Assembly (NCBI GenBank): GCA_023258955.1
Contig: JAHFRE010000004.1
Span: 1 to 64,000 of the forward strand
Source: Sterolibacterium sp.
Lineage (GTDB): Bacteria > Pseudomonadota > Gammaproteobacteria > Burkholderiales > Rhodocyclaceae
Length of the DNA stretch: 64,000 nt
Direction of reading: 5' to 3'
The position numbers and the translations under genes were made by a program. Shown in pieces: positions 34,387-42,157 of this stretch. Numbering within the stretch: position 1 is the first letter of the stretch; each line of letters opens with the position of its first letter. The notes under the pieces were generated by a model. It did not search any database. It was not told the DNA's origin and saw nothing but the letters and a program-made list of their open reading frames with translations.

Positions 34387-34422
34387 AGTTTAGGCCATTT
34401 TAGGCGCCGCGTCAACTAAACG
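34387..34422 (-). promoter_or_regulatory. Promoter and operator of the XRE operon
   Basis: On the minus strand TTGACG (34415-34410) and TAAACT (34392-34387) are 17 bases apart. GTTTAG and TTTTAG motifs (34388-34403) and an inverted CTAAACG (34416-34422) overlap or flank the boxes, as expected for autorepression. Confidence 0.65.
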
Positions 34423-34500
34423 CGCAATTACCCGTTTTACTCGCCTTGGCCTTCCTGTTCAGACCATTGCACCTAGCATCTGTGGGGTTCGCACAACTTC

Positions 34501-34701
34501 ATGGACACCACAATGGCCGCTGAACATACTCTCCCCCAATCTCTGCCACCGCGCGAGCGTGCCAAGGAAGTGGCCTGCATTATTGCCACCGCCATCGCGC
34601 GCAGCTATTCAGCCGTGCCCGCCGAGAGCGAAGTTCCACTTGGCTTCTCCCCAGGGAAGAGCGTTCATGACAACTCCTCTTTACCTGGAGTTGAGCAATG
34701 A
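34501..34701 (+). CDS. Small protein of the recombinase cassette, 66 aa
   Basis: ATG at 34501 or 34513. Its stop overlaps the DUF2924 ATG (ATGA). Helical, without known domains. Small ORFs like this stand ahead of DUF2924 and a large serine recombinase in many proteobacterial elements. Function unknown. Confidence 0.65.
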   Translation: MDTTMAAEHTLPQSLPPRERAKEVACIIATAIARSYSAVPAESEVPLGFSPGKSVHDNSSLPGVEQ

Positions 34702-35150
34702 ACACGATACCCCAACCGCAATCACTGGCCACCCGCGTCGCGGCGCTCTCGTCCCTTTCGATGAAGGAACTGTGGGTGCTGTGGGACAGGTTCTTCCCTC
34801 GCCGCCCCAGCCATCACAACCGCAACTATATTGAGGGCCGCGTCGCCTACAAACTGCAGGAGGACGCGCTCGGCGGAATCGACCCGCGGGTGCGTAAGCA
34901 GCTGATCAAGATCGGCGAGGATCAATCGAAGATCCCCGGCCGCAATGCAAGCGAGATACGCATCGTTCCAGGAACCGTCATGGTCCGCGAGTACAACAAC
35001 CGCGAGCACCGCGTGACTGCGCTGGCTGATGGCCTGTTTGAGATTGAGGGCAAGACCTTCAAGAGCCTATCGGCTGCTGCTCGAAGCATCGTCGGCTGCC
35101 AAGTTTCGGGACCGGTGTTCTTCGGCTTGAAGCAGAGCGTGCGCAAATGA
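34698..35150 (+). CDS. DUF2924 domain protein
   Basis: 150 residues. The N-terminal part L-W-x-x-F-F, then R-N-Y-I-E-G-R-V-A-Y-K-L-Q and the C-terminal G-K-T-F-K-S-L-S-A-A-A-R-x-I-V-G match DUF2924, a small DNA-binding-like domain nearly always next to large serine recombinases. Its stop overlaps the recombinase ATG (ATGA), so the two are coupled. Likely a recombination accessory or directionality factor (inference). Confidence 0.88.
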   Translation: MNTIPQPQSLATRVAALSSLSMKELWVLWDRFFPRRPSHHNRNYIEGRVAYKLQEDALGGIDPRVRKQLIKIGEDQSKIPGRNASEIRIVPGTVMVREYNNREHRVTALADGLFEIEGKTFKSLSAAARSIVGCQVSGPVFFGLKQSVRK

Positions 35151-36511
35151 GTGGCCCGATCACGCCTAAGCGCTGCGCCGTCTACACCCGTGTATCCACC
35201 GATGAGCGCCTTGACCAGAGCTTCAATTCCATCGACGCGCAGAGGGAAGCTGGACAGGCATTCGTCGCCAGCCAACGCGCCGAGGGCTGGGTACTGGTTC
35301 CTGACGCTTACGACGACGGCGGCTTCTCCGGCGGCAATATCGAGCGCCCTGCCCTAAAACGCCTGCTCGCTGATATTCAGGCCGGCAAGGTCGACGTGAT
35401 TGTCGTCTACAAGATCGATCGCCTCACGCGCAGCCTCAGTGACTTCGCCAAGATGGTCGACGTCTTCGACCAGCACGGCGTCAGCTTCAGCGCCGTCACC
35501 CAGCAGATCAACTCCGCCACATCCATGGGCAGGCTGATGCTGAACGTCCTGCTCTCCTTTGCCCAGTTCGAGCGTGAGGTCACTGGCGAGCGGATCCGCG
35601 ACAAGATTTCGGCGTCCAAGAAGAAGGGCATGTGGATGGGCGGTTTTCCGCCGCTGGGCTATCACGTCAAGGATCATCTGCTGATCATCAACGAGGCTGA
35701 GGCGGTTACCGTGCAGCGCATCTTCCAACGCTTCGTCGAATGCAGATCTAGCACCGCTGTCAGCCGGGAGCTGGCATTGGATGGCGTAACCACCAAGGCG
35801 TGGACAACGCTGGGTGGGAACGTACGGGCGGGTGCCCCCATGAACAAACAGTACCTTTACAAGGTGCTGCGCAATCCCGTGTACGTTGGTGAGATCTGCC
35901 ACAAGGGTGCCGTCCATGCGGGCCAGCACGAACCGATCATTTCCCGAAAACTATGGGATCAGGTTCAGGCCATTCTGGCCGAGGACGCCAAGGCGCGCAT
36001 GGGCGCCACGCAGACGTCTCGCAAAACTGACGCCCTGCTCCGCGGTCTGCTGTATGGCGCCGGCGGCGAGAAGTACTACGTCACCTTCTCCCAGAAGCCC
36101 TCCGGGAAGCGATACCGGTATTACGTTCCGCAGACAGACCGGAAGTTTGGCTACCGCACCAGCGCTACCGGCGCAATTCCCGCCGACCAGATCGAGGAAG
36201 TTGTTGTGAATATGGTCATTGACGCCCTGCAATCGCCTGAGTCGGTCCAGACCGTATGGAACCACGTGCGGTCGGAATACACTGGGATCGACGAGCCGAC
36301 CGTTGTACTCGCCATGCGCCGGCTGGCTGACATCTGGAAGCAACTATTCCCAGTAGAGCAGGTCCGAATTATCAATTTGCTAATCGAGCGAGTCACCCTA
36401 CTCTCCGACGGCATCGACATCGCCTGGCGCGACGTCGGCTGGAAGGAATTGGCCGGCGAACTGGCGCCCGAGTCCATCGGCGGCGAGATGCTGGACTTGG
36501 AGGCAGCGTGA
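35147..36511 (+). CDS. Large serine recombinase (prophage integrase)
   Basis: 454 residues. Resolvase domain (about 8-160) with the nucleophile Ser17 in Y-T-R-V-S-T-D-E and D-R-L-T-R-S near 87; recombinase domain (about 165-290) with G-x-x-P-x-G-Y; a C-terminal helical part. Large serine recombinases integrate and excise phage genomes without host factors. As the last prophage-type gene at the right end it is probably the integrase. No zinc-ribbon cysteines are seen, unlike some members. Confidence 0.93.
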   Translation: MSGPITPKRCAVYTRVSTDERLDQSFNSIDAQREAGQAFVASQRAEGWVLVPDAYDDGGFSGGNIERPALKRLLADIQAGKVDVIVVYKIDRLTRSLSDFAKMVDVFDQHGVSFSAVTQQINSATSMGRLMLNVLLSFAQFEREVTGERIRDKISASKKKGMWMGGFPPLGYHVKDHLLIINEAEAVTVQRIFQRFVECRSSTAVSRELALDGVTTKAWTTLGGNVRAGAPMNKQYLYKVLRNPVYVGEICHKGAVHAGQHEPIISRKLWDQVQAILAEDAKARMGATQTSRKTDALLRGLLYGAGGEKYYVTFSQKPSGKRYRYYVPQTDRKFGYRTSATGAIPADQIEEVVVNMVIDALQSPESVQTVWNHVRSEYTGIDEPTVVLAMRRLADIWKQLFPVEQVRIINLLIERVTLLSDGIDIAWRDVGWKELAGELAPESIGGEMLDLEAA

Positions 36512-36984
36512 ATCGGTCGAGCAAAAAGTTGGTTCCTAACGGCCAGCCCCATGATCGCCGCCACCCGCTGGATAATGGTGGTGCGAAAATCACGACCTTC
36601 GTTCCGCTGCAGTTCAAGAAGCGTGGCGTCAAGAAGGTCCTCGTCGCACCAGCGGGCGTGAGCGAACCGGTGGCGTATTGTGCGGCGCCGCCCATGGCAC
36701 CGCAGCACGACTCCGTGCTGCTCCGTGCCCTCGGCCGAGCGTACTACTGGCAGCAGTTGCTGGACAGCGGCACGGTGGCCGACACGGCAGAGATTGCCGA
36801 GCGCGAGGGCATCATCAGGAGCACGGTGTCCCAGGTGCTGCGACTGGCCCTGCTATCGCCTGATGTTGCTGAAGCGGCGGTTGCTGGGACACTGTCGGCG
36901 ACAGTGTCGCTGGAAAGATTACTATGGGCGCCGCTGCCGCGGGAGTGGAAGGAACAGAGGGCATACTTGCAAACGATTCAGTAA
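36508..36984 (+). CDS. Small protein downstream of the recombinase, 158 aa
   Basis: GTG at 36508 overlaps the recombinase stop (GTGA). Basic N-terminus, then a likely helix-turn-helix in the C-terminal half (A-E-I-A-E-R-E-G-I-I-R-S-T-V-S-Q-V-L-R). Proteins of this type follow DUF2924-recombinase pairs in other genomes. It converges on the IHF-like gene with a 12-base gap; the prophage border is probably near here. Confidence 0.75.
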   Translation: MNRSSKKLVPNGQPHDRRHPLDNGGAKITTFVPLQFKKRGVKKVLVAPAGVSEPVAYCAAPPMAPQHDSVLLRALGRAYYWQQLLDSGTVADTAEIAEREGIIRSTVSQVLRLALLSPDVAEAAVAGTLSATVSLERLLWAPLPREWKEQRAYLQTIQ

Positions 36985-36996
36985 GCAGGCGAAGAA

Positions 36997-37284
36997 TCAG
37001 CGCCCACTCTGATCTACCCGCTCTTGCAGTTCCTTTCCAGCCTTGAAGTGCGGCACCGACTTGGCCGGGACCTGCACCTCCTCCCCGGTTTTTGGATTGC
37101 GGCCAATTCTGGCAGGACGACGGTTAACCTTGAAGGACCCAAAGCCGCGGATCTCGACCCTTCCACCGGTGGCTAGTGCCGACGTCAAGGCGCCTATGAT
37201 CGTGTCGGTCGCGGCCCTCGTATCCGCCAGGGTAAGTTGCTTGAAATGACGGGCGTGCTTATCGACAAGGTCTGAGCGGTTCAT
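36997..37284 (-). CDS. IHF-beta-like DNA-binding protein
   Basis: 95 residues from the ATG at 37284. HU/IHF fold with I-E-I-R-G-F-G-S-F near 45-53, R-x-G-R-N-P-K-T-G-E and F-K-A-G-K-E-L-x-x-R-V-D at the end, close to IHF beta subunits. IHF bends DNA at sites of recombination and transcription. It lies just outside the serine-recombinase cassette and converges with it; may be a chromosomal gene flanking the insertion, or phage-borne. Confidence 0.9.
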   Translation of the reverse strand: MNRSDLVDKHARHFKQLTLADTRAATDTIIGALTSALATGGRVEIRGFGSFKVNRRPARIGRNPKTGEEVQVPAKSVPHFKAGKELQERVDQSGR

Positions 37285-37810
37285 TCGTGAATTGTAACTT
37301 GCCGGGACAATACGGTTGACTTGCAAAGCCCAAATGTCAAGGCATCTATTTATATAAATGGGTGGCGTTTCCTGACTAACGGCGCATGATGATTTTGTCG
37401 CCGACCACATAAGGCCGGAGCCAGCGTCGGCAAGGCGCGACATCAAAGGACTATCACCATGAAAATGGTTCCCCCGATTAGCCAAAATCCTTTCGTCTTT
37501 CGTCCTACCGTTGCAAGCCCCACGGCCTATTCCCCGAACCCCGTGGTGCCAGCGGCTGCGGGTGGAGGCGTAATGCAGGCTGCAGTCAAGGCGATATACG
37601 TCAGGGCAAATGTTCTGCCGGCCTACCACTGGGCAGCTGGTGCAAAAGGACATGCGCCAGCAATAGCGGCAACGGAAGTAAAATCGGAGTTTATTGGCCC
37701 GCGGAGTTGCGCCAACGATTCGCATTAGACCGAATCTTGTCCTGCGGCGATTCTAGCCAGTCGCCTTGCGGCGATGTAAAGCGCTGCTTTTTCTGCGCAT
37801 CACGAAACCG
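37285..37810. other. Intergenic stretch with one doubtful small frame
   Basis: No confident gene. A rightward 89-codon frame at 37459-37728 (Pro/Ala/Val-rich, no Shine-Dalgarno, no known domain) is more likely chance than real. I see no tRNA; an attachment site core cannot be picked out without the other end of the prophage. Confidence 0.5.
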
Positions 37811-38086
37811 CTATGGTTGATTTGCCTTCAGGAAAGCACAGTTTGGCGACCACCCCACTTTTTGGTCGCACACATACAATTTTTCGCGGCGGCACACTTC
37901 GCATAGTTGCTGCTTGACATTATCCAATGCGGGGTCGGTCGCTGGAACATATCGTGATGTATCGCGAGCGAGAACAAATATTCTCGCCAGCCGGTCTCTC
38001 GCGTTGGCGGGCTTTGCTATCTCCGTTTGCCAATTATGAATTGCGTTCGCAATCTCGCTGGCATGTTTTCGGTTCCAGTCAGTCAT
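37811..38086 (-). CDS. Hypothetical protein, 91 aa
   Basis: ATG at 38086 with GGAGG 5-6 bases upstream. Helical, with four Cys residues in the last 30 (C-x2-C and two more), which might bind a metal. No family recognised. Confidence 0.6.
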   Translation of the reverse strand: MTDWNRKHASEIANAIHNWQTEIAKPANARDRLARIFVLARDTSRYVPATDPALDNVKQQLCEVCRREKLYVCDQKVGWSPNCAFLKANQP

Positions 38087-38129
38087 GTTCCCTCCAAGCA
38101 AACACGTTCCCTGACGTTAAATAACTGAC

Positions 38130-38504
38130 CTACCGATTCACTAGCACGACATGAATAGGATGGGTGATATGCTCATCAATCAATCTTCGAAGTTCAGGCA
38201 ACGTCGCGCCAATCGATTCGGTGCAGTTTGACATCGCCTTGCCGCATAGCTTGACGACTGCCTCCATTACCATGACGCTGTGCTGCTCATATGAACCCCA
38301 ATGCTCATTCAGCGGCGAAATTCTTGCGAGCAGTTGGCGCTCTAGTTCAAGGTGTGGCACGACTGCATCAAAAAGATCCGCAACCAACTCATGCGCCAAG
38401 TTGGATGTAATTGGCAGGTGACTATGCGCATCAAGCCGCCTGATCGCGTCCCGAATGCGAATATGCTGCAGCTCGTTGCTATTTGGTAACAATGGGACGC
38501 TCAT
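38130..38504 (-). CDS. Hypothetical protein with a hemerythrin-like pattern, 124 aa
   Basis: Four-helix composition with a H-x-x-x-E-R segment (V-P-H-L-E-L-E-R near 50), a further His near 74 and an E-H-I-x-H segment near 111. This resembles hemerythrin-like metal-binding proteins, but the ligand set is incomplete, so the match is only suggestive. It lies about 40 bases upstream of the 91-aa gene on the same strand. Confidence 0.55.
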   Translation of the reverse strand: MSVPLLPNSNELQHIRIRDAIRRLDAHSHLPITSNLAHELVADLFDAVVPHLELERQLLARISPLNEHWGSYEQHSVMVMEAVVKLCGKAMSNCTESIGATLPELRRLIDEHITHPIHVVLVNR

Positions 38505-38868
38505 TTAACGACATTGCAATATTGGGATTTTCTAGCGCATCATTACACCGGGCTGAATTCGCGAAGAAGCCGCAAGAGCTTTCTAACATGATGCCGCCTG
38601 AACGGGTGTTCCGAATTGGTACGTCGTACGAATTTAGATTGCACTGCAATACTCTGACGACTCTCTCGATCGAGGACCCGCTCGCATTCCGCCATCTCAG
38701 CGAATGCTTGCGTCGATCTATACAGCCATCCAAACGCAATCGGTAGAAAGGGTGATTTCAGATACTTGCAATTAGACGCTCAAGCCTACAGCTATGACTT
38801 TTGTTCCAGCGTCGCATCAGCGACCGCCCAGTCGGGTGGACGGCTTCAAATAGCATCGACGGACTGAA
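38505..38868. other. Intergenic stretch, no gene seen
   Basis: Both strands hold overlapping 86-87-codon frames that are antisense to each other and lack a ribosome binding site or known motif. I see nothing I can support. Confidence 0.5.
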
Positions 38869-40614
38869 TCAAATTGCGTAGCCTTTTTCTCTGAACAGCG
38901 TCAAGCAAGCGTCAACAACAACGGAGTCGTACTTTTCCCCACGCCCGCGCTCGATCTCCGCTAGCGCTGCGTCGATTCCCAGTGCTGCCCGATAGGGTCG
39001 ATGCGAGGCCATCGCCTCAACGACATCCGCCACTGCAAGAATACGAGCTTCGAGCAACATGGCATCGCCTTTGAGACCTCGCGGATAACCGCTACCATCC
39101 ATGCGCTCGTGGTGCTGCAGCACCATGTCGGCCACCGGCCAGGGCCACTCCACAGTCTTTAACACATCGTAACTGGCCTGGGCGTGTTCCTTGATAAGCA
39201 GGAACTCAGTCGGGCTAAGTTGGCCGGGTTTGGCAAGAATCTCCGAAGGAACGGTAATCTTGCCGATGTCGTGCAAATACCCTGCGACCCGCAATCCTTC
39301 CTGTCGGCTCTGTTCAATCCCGAGTACACCACTAATGGCAACGGCAATCTCCGCTACCCGTCGCTCGTGACCTGCCGTGTAGGGATCCCGCATTTCGCTC
39401 AACGTCGTGGCGACCTCCACAGTGCTCATGAACGCCTTTTCAAGCATCTTGACCTGTTGTTGTATCAGTTCGTCAGCACGCTTCTTCTCGGAAATGTCTT
39501 GCAGCATGCCGATGATTGCCGGCCGGTTACCAAAGGTCGCCAGGCTGCTATGCACGCCGACCTCGATGCTTGAACCGTCCTTGCACATAGCGGTAAAAGT
39601 GTAATTAATGCTTGGTATTTCGCCTGCAAGAAGACGGCGATGAAACTCGGCGACGGTCTTTCTGTCGTGGTCCGCGATCATCGGCAGCGGGTCTTTGCCA
39701 ATCAACTCGAACGCAGAACTGTAACCGCGTACCTCCGCAAAGCGCGGATTGACGTAAACAAATTTGCCATCCTGAATGATGAAGATGCCGGCAATCGACT
39801 GCTCAACTAGGCAACGGAACCGTTCGCGCGCCGCCAACTGCGCTTTTTCCGCGTTCTTCTGATCGGTAATGTTGCGCGAAATGCCGAGTACCGTAGTGAC
39901 AACTCCACCATCCGAGAACTCTGGAACAGCACGCCACTCTAAAGTAACCAAGCCAAGCGCGCTTTCCCATTCAAAGACTTCAGTTTGCGGGCTCTTCGTC
40001 TCGAAGCAGCGATCAATAGCCGTCTCCCACAACACACATAGATTCTCGGGAAAGCCCAATTCACGATGGGTCTTGCCAATGAATTCGTCTGCGGACATAC
40101 CGGCTGCCTTTAGGCAGCCTTCATTGGCGTAGACATGCCGATGCTGGCGATCGTAACGCATCAGGAAGTCGGGCACGTTGTCGGCTATGGAATGATAATT
40201 GTTCTCGCTTTCCTTCAGTTGCTCTTCCAACTGCTTGCGATTGGTTATGTCTCTAGCAATAGCGTAGTTCAGCCCTTCTTCCCTATTGAGGTAATTGCGC
40301 CAAGACAACCACCGATACGAACCGTCCTTGCAAAGATAGCGATTTTCAAAGTCGACCATATAGCCGGGATGGGCTAGCGTATTCATAACGTCCAGTGTTG
40401 CCTGCCGGTCATCTGGGTGAACAAAAGCGATATATGGTTTTGACAACAGTTCCGTCTCGGTATATCCGAGTGTCTTCTTGAAGGCAGGATTCACTTTCCT
40501 AAAGTAGCCCTTTAAATCGGCAATGCACATCAGATCGCTTGAGACGGTAAAGAACTTGCAATACTGATCGCGTTCTAGTTCCACGTGTTTATGCTCACTG
40601 ACGTCTTTGTGCAT
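38869..40614 (-). CDS. PAS-PAS-PAS-HD-GYP phosphodiesterase (N-terminus likely truncated)
   Basis: 581 residues. Three PAS/PAC units (about 18-130, 135-258, 265-385) then an HD-GYP domain with H448-D449 and H-H-E-R-M-D-G-S-G-Y-P at about 501-511. HD-GYP enzymes hydrolyse cyclic di-GMP; the PAS units sense a ligand or redox state. The first residues (M-H-K-D-V-S-E-H-K) look like the end of a PAC motif, and in-frame codons above the ATG (R-T-I-G) continue that motif before a stop, so a further N-terminal PAS has probably been lost. No transmembrane segment. Confidence 0.9.
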   Translation of the reverse strand: MHKDVSEHKHVELERDQYCKFFTVSSDLMCIADLKGYFRKVNPAFKKTLGYTETELLSKPYIAFVHPDDRQATLDVMNTLAHPGYMVDFENRYLCKDGSYRWLSWRNYLNREEGLNYAIARDITNRKQLEEQLKESENNYHSIADNVPDFLMRYDRQHRHVYANEGCLKAAGMSADEFIGKTHRELGFPENLCVLWETAIDRCFETKSPQTEVFEWESALGLVTLEWRAVPEFSDGGVVTTVLGISRNITDQKNAEKAQLAARERFRCLVEQSIAGIFIIQDGKFVYVNPRFAEVRGYSSAFELIGKDPLPMIADHDRKTVAEFHRRLLAGEIPSINYTFTAMCKDGSSIEVGVHSSLATFGNRPAIIGMLQDISEKKRADELIQQQVKMLEKAFMSTVEVATTLSEMRDPYTAGHERRVAEIAVAISGVLGIEQSRQEGLRVAGYLHDIGKITVPSEILAKPGQLSPTEFLLIKEHAQASYDVLKTVEWPWPVADMVLQHHERMDGSGYPRGLKGDAMLLEARILAVADVVEAMASHRPYRAALGIDAALAEIERGRGEKYDSVVVDACLTLFREKGYAI

Positions 40615-41091
40615 GCCGATAGTCCTATTTCCTAGTTACTGCCCCGCAATAGCATTAATTAGGAGCGCCTACAACATACTCTAATTGCGCCGCTAGTTCT
40701 TGATCAAGATCACGGTGGAAATCGATTTTCTGCGCCGACCCGAATTGGTCCGTTTACCCAAGGGCCATGGCGTCGATCATCTCGTGGGCGATTTGCAAGC
40801 CAGCCTGCCTGGATAAGGTTTTGGTGATTTGCCGTGCCAGGTCATCACTCAGTTCGCAAACACGCTTTCGCATTGTGACCGACATGCTGCGCTTCGCTCT
40901 AGACAACCACTCAGCGGCCAGGATCGCCCCTTGTACTCTGGTGAGCCACATTTCGTGCTCATAGAAACGGTGAGCCGCTCTGCCACGAGAGCAAAGATCA
41001 AGGCGACGCATACGCCGCGGTCGGCTTCCAATGGGGAGTAGGATTGCATTAACGGTATACTGCGCTCTCAAGACAAATTGGGAAACCACGA
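40615..41091. other. Intergenic stretch with a doubtful frame
   Basis: A leftward 111-codon frame at 40754-41089 would be divergent from the HTH gene at 41092. Its first half is Arg-rich and unconvincing; only the last about 45 codons look protein-like and helical. I do not call it a gene. The in-frame stop above the HD-GYP gene lies here too. Confidence 0.4.
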
Positions 41092-41520
41092 ATGGCCAAC
41101 ATAGCCTCTGTACTCAAAGAAGAGATCTCCCGGATAGCTCGCAAGGAAATCCGTACTGAAACTGCCCGCCTTCAGAAATCGTCGGCCCAATATCGATCCG
41201 ATATTGCCGCCCTGAAGCGCCGCGTGGCTGCCCTCGAGAAAGACGTGGCCCGCCTCGACAAGCAAGCCGTCAAGAAGACTGTTGCGTCATCAGTCTTCGA
41301 GGATGTCGGCCGTGTGCGGTTCTCCGCGAAGGGGTTTGCCACGCTCCGGCAGAAACTGGGGCTCTCAGCAGCCCAGATGGGAACCCTGATCGGCGTGTCG
41401 GCACAGACGGTTTACAACTGGGAGGCCGAGAAATCTTCTCCGCGGCAATCGCAAATGGCGGCCATTGTGGCAGTCAGGGGGATCGGGAAGAGGGAGGCCA
41501 TGGAGAGGTTGGGGGTGTAG
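41092..41520 (+). CDS. HTH XRE protein with N-terminal coiled coil, 142 aa
   Basis: About residues 1-60 are charged and heptad-like (coiled coil), then a helix-turn-helix around 85-130 (L-R-Q-K-L-G-L-S-A-A-Q-M-G-T-L-I-G-V-S-A-Q-T-V-Y-N-W-E). A similar gene type occurs widely in betaproteobacteria as a small regulator. Targets unknown. Confidence 0.85.
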   Translation: MANIASVLKEEISRIARKEIRTETARLQKSSAQYRSDIAALKRRVAALEKDVARLDKQAVKKTVASSVFEDVGRVRFSAKGFATLRQKLGLSAAQMGTLIGVSAQTVYNWEAEKSSPRQSQMAAIVAVRGIGKREAMERLGV

Positions 41521-42157
41521 CAGTTGGCACTATATGTCTGCCTTGTCTTCTGGCATTCCTAGTGCCCTCGCACAAACCTCTCTAGTCGTTGGGTAGGTGT
41601 GCCCCCCTCTGGGGGGCATAATGCAAATCCGCCTTGTACGAACGCGGATACTTTACATGCCGAATTGCTGATTTAGTTTCAAGCGGTTTGTGCATGTACA
41701 AATGTGACCGTAGCCAAAATTGTTCTTGCTGCTGCAATGCAGGCCAGGCGGTGCGATTACGAACAACGTGCCTTCTACTTGGCTGCCAAAGAAAATGTCG
41801 ACAGCGCAAACTGGCGCTTCAAGCTTACCAGGTGGTGGCCGTGGGCACGAGCATGCAGCAATCGCCTGTAGCTTTGCGTCCGGCACAATTGGTATGTCCA
41901 TCGCCAGCGGTCCCTCAGCCTAACTGCAACTGCGTCGGCTAGACTGCCAATCGCAAACTTTCCGTCACTCTCAATTGTTCTACCGTCGGGCATAAAATGG
42001 GTCCCAGACATTGTGCGCATAGGCTCCACCATGCTCCCAGCCTCCCGGCTAATCATATTGCTGGCAGCGCCTGCTCGACAGCGGCGCCGTTACCGATGTC
42101 GTCGGGATCGCAGAACAGGAAGGCATCTACAGACGAACTGAAAGTGAGGTTTAGTGC
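41521..42157. other. 637-bp stretch without a confident gene
   Basis: Small leftward frames at 41653-41901 and 41775-42056 overlap each other and could be a frameshifted remnant of one protein, but neither has a family match or good start. Nothing else is visible; the 3' end of the RND gene closes it. Confidence 0.45.

Noticed and set aside
38479-38746. Paired small frames on both strands
   Set aside because: They are mutual shadows without ribosome sites or similarity I can recognise.
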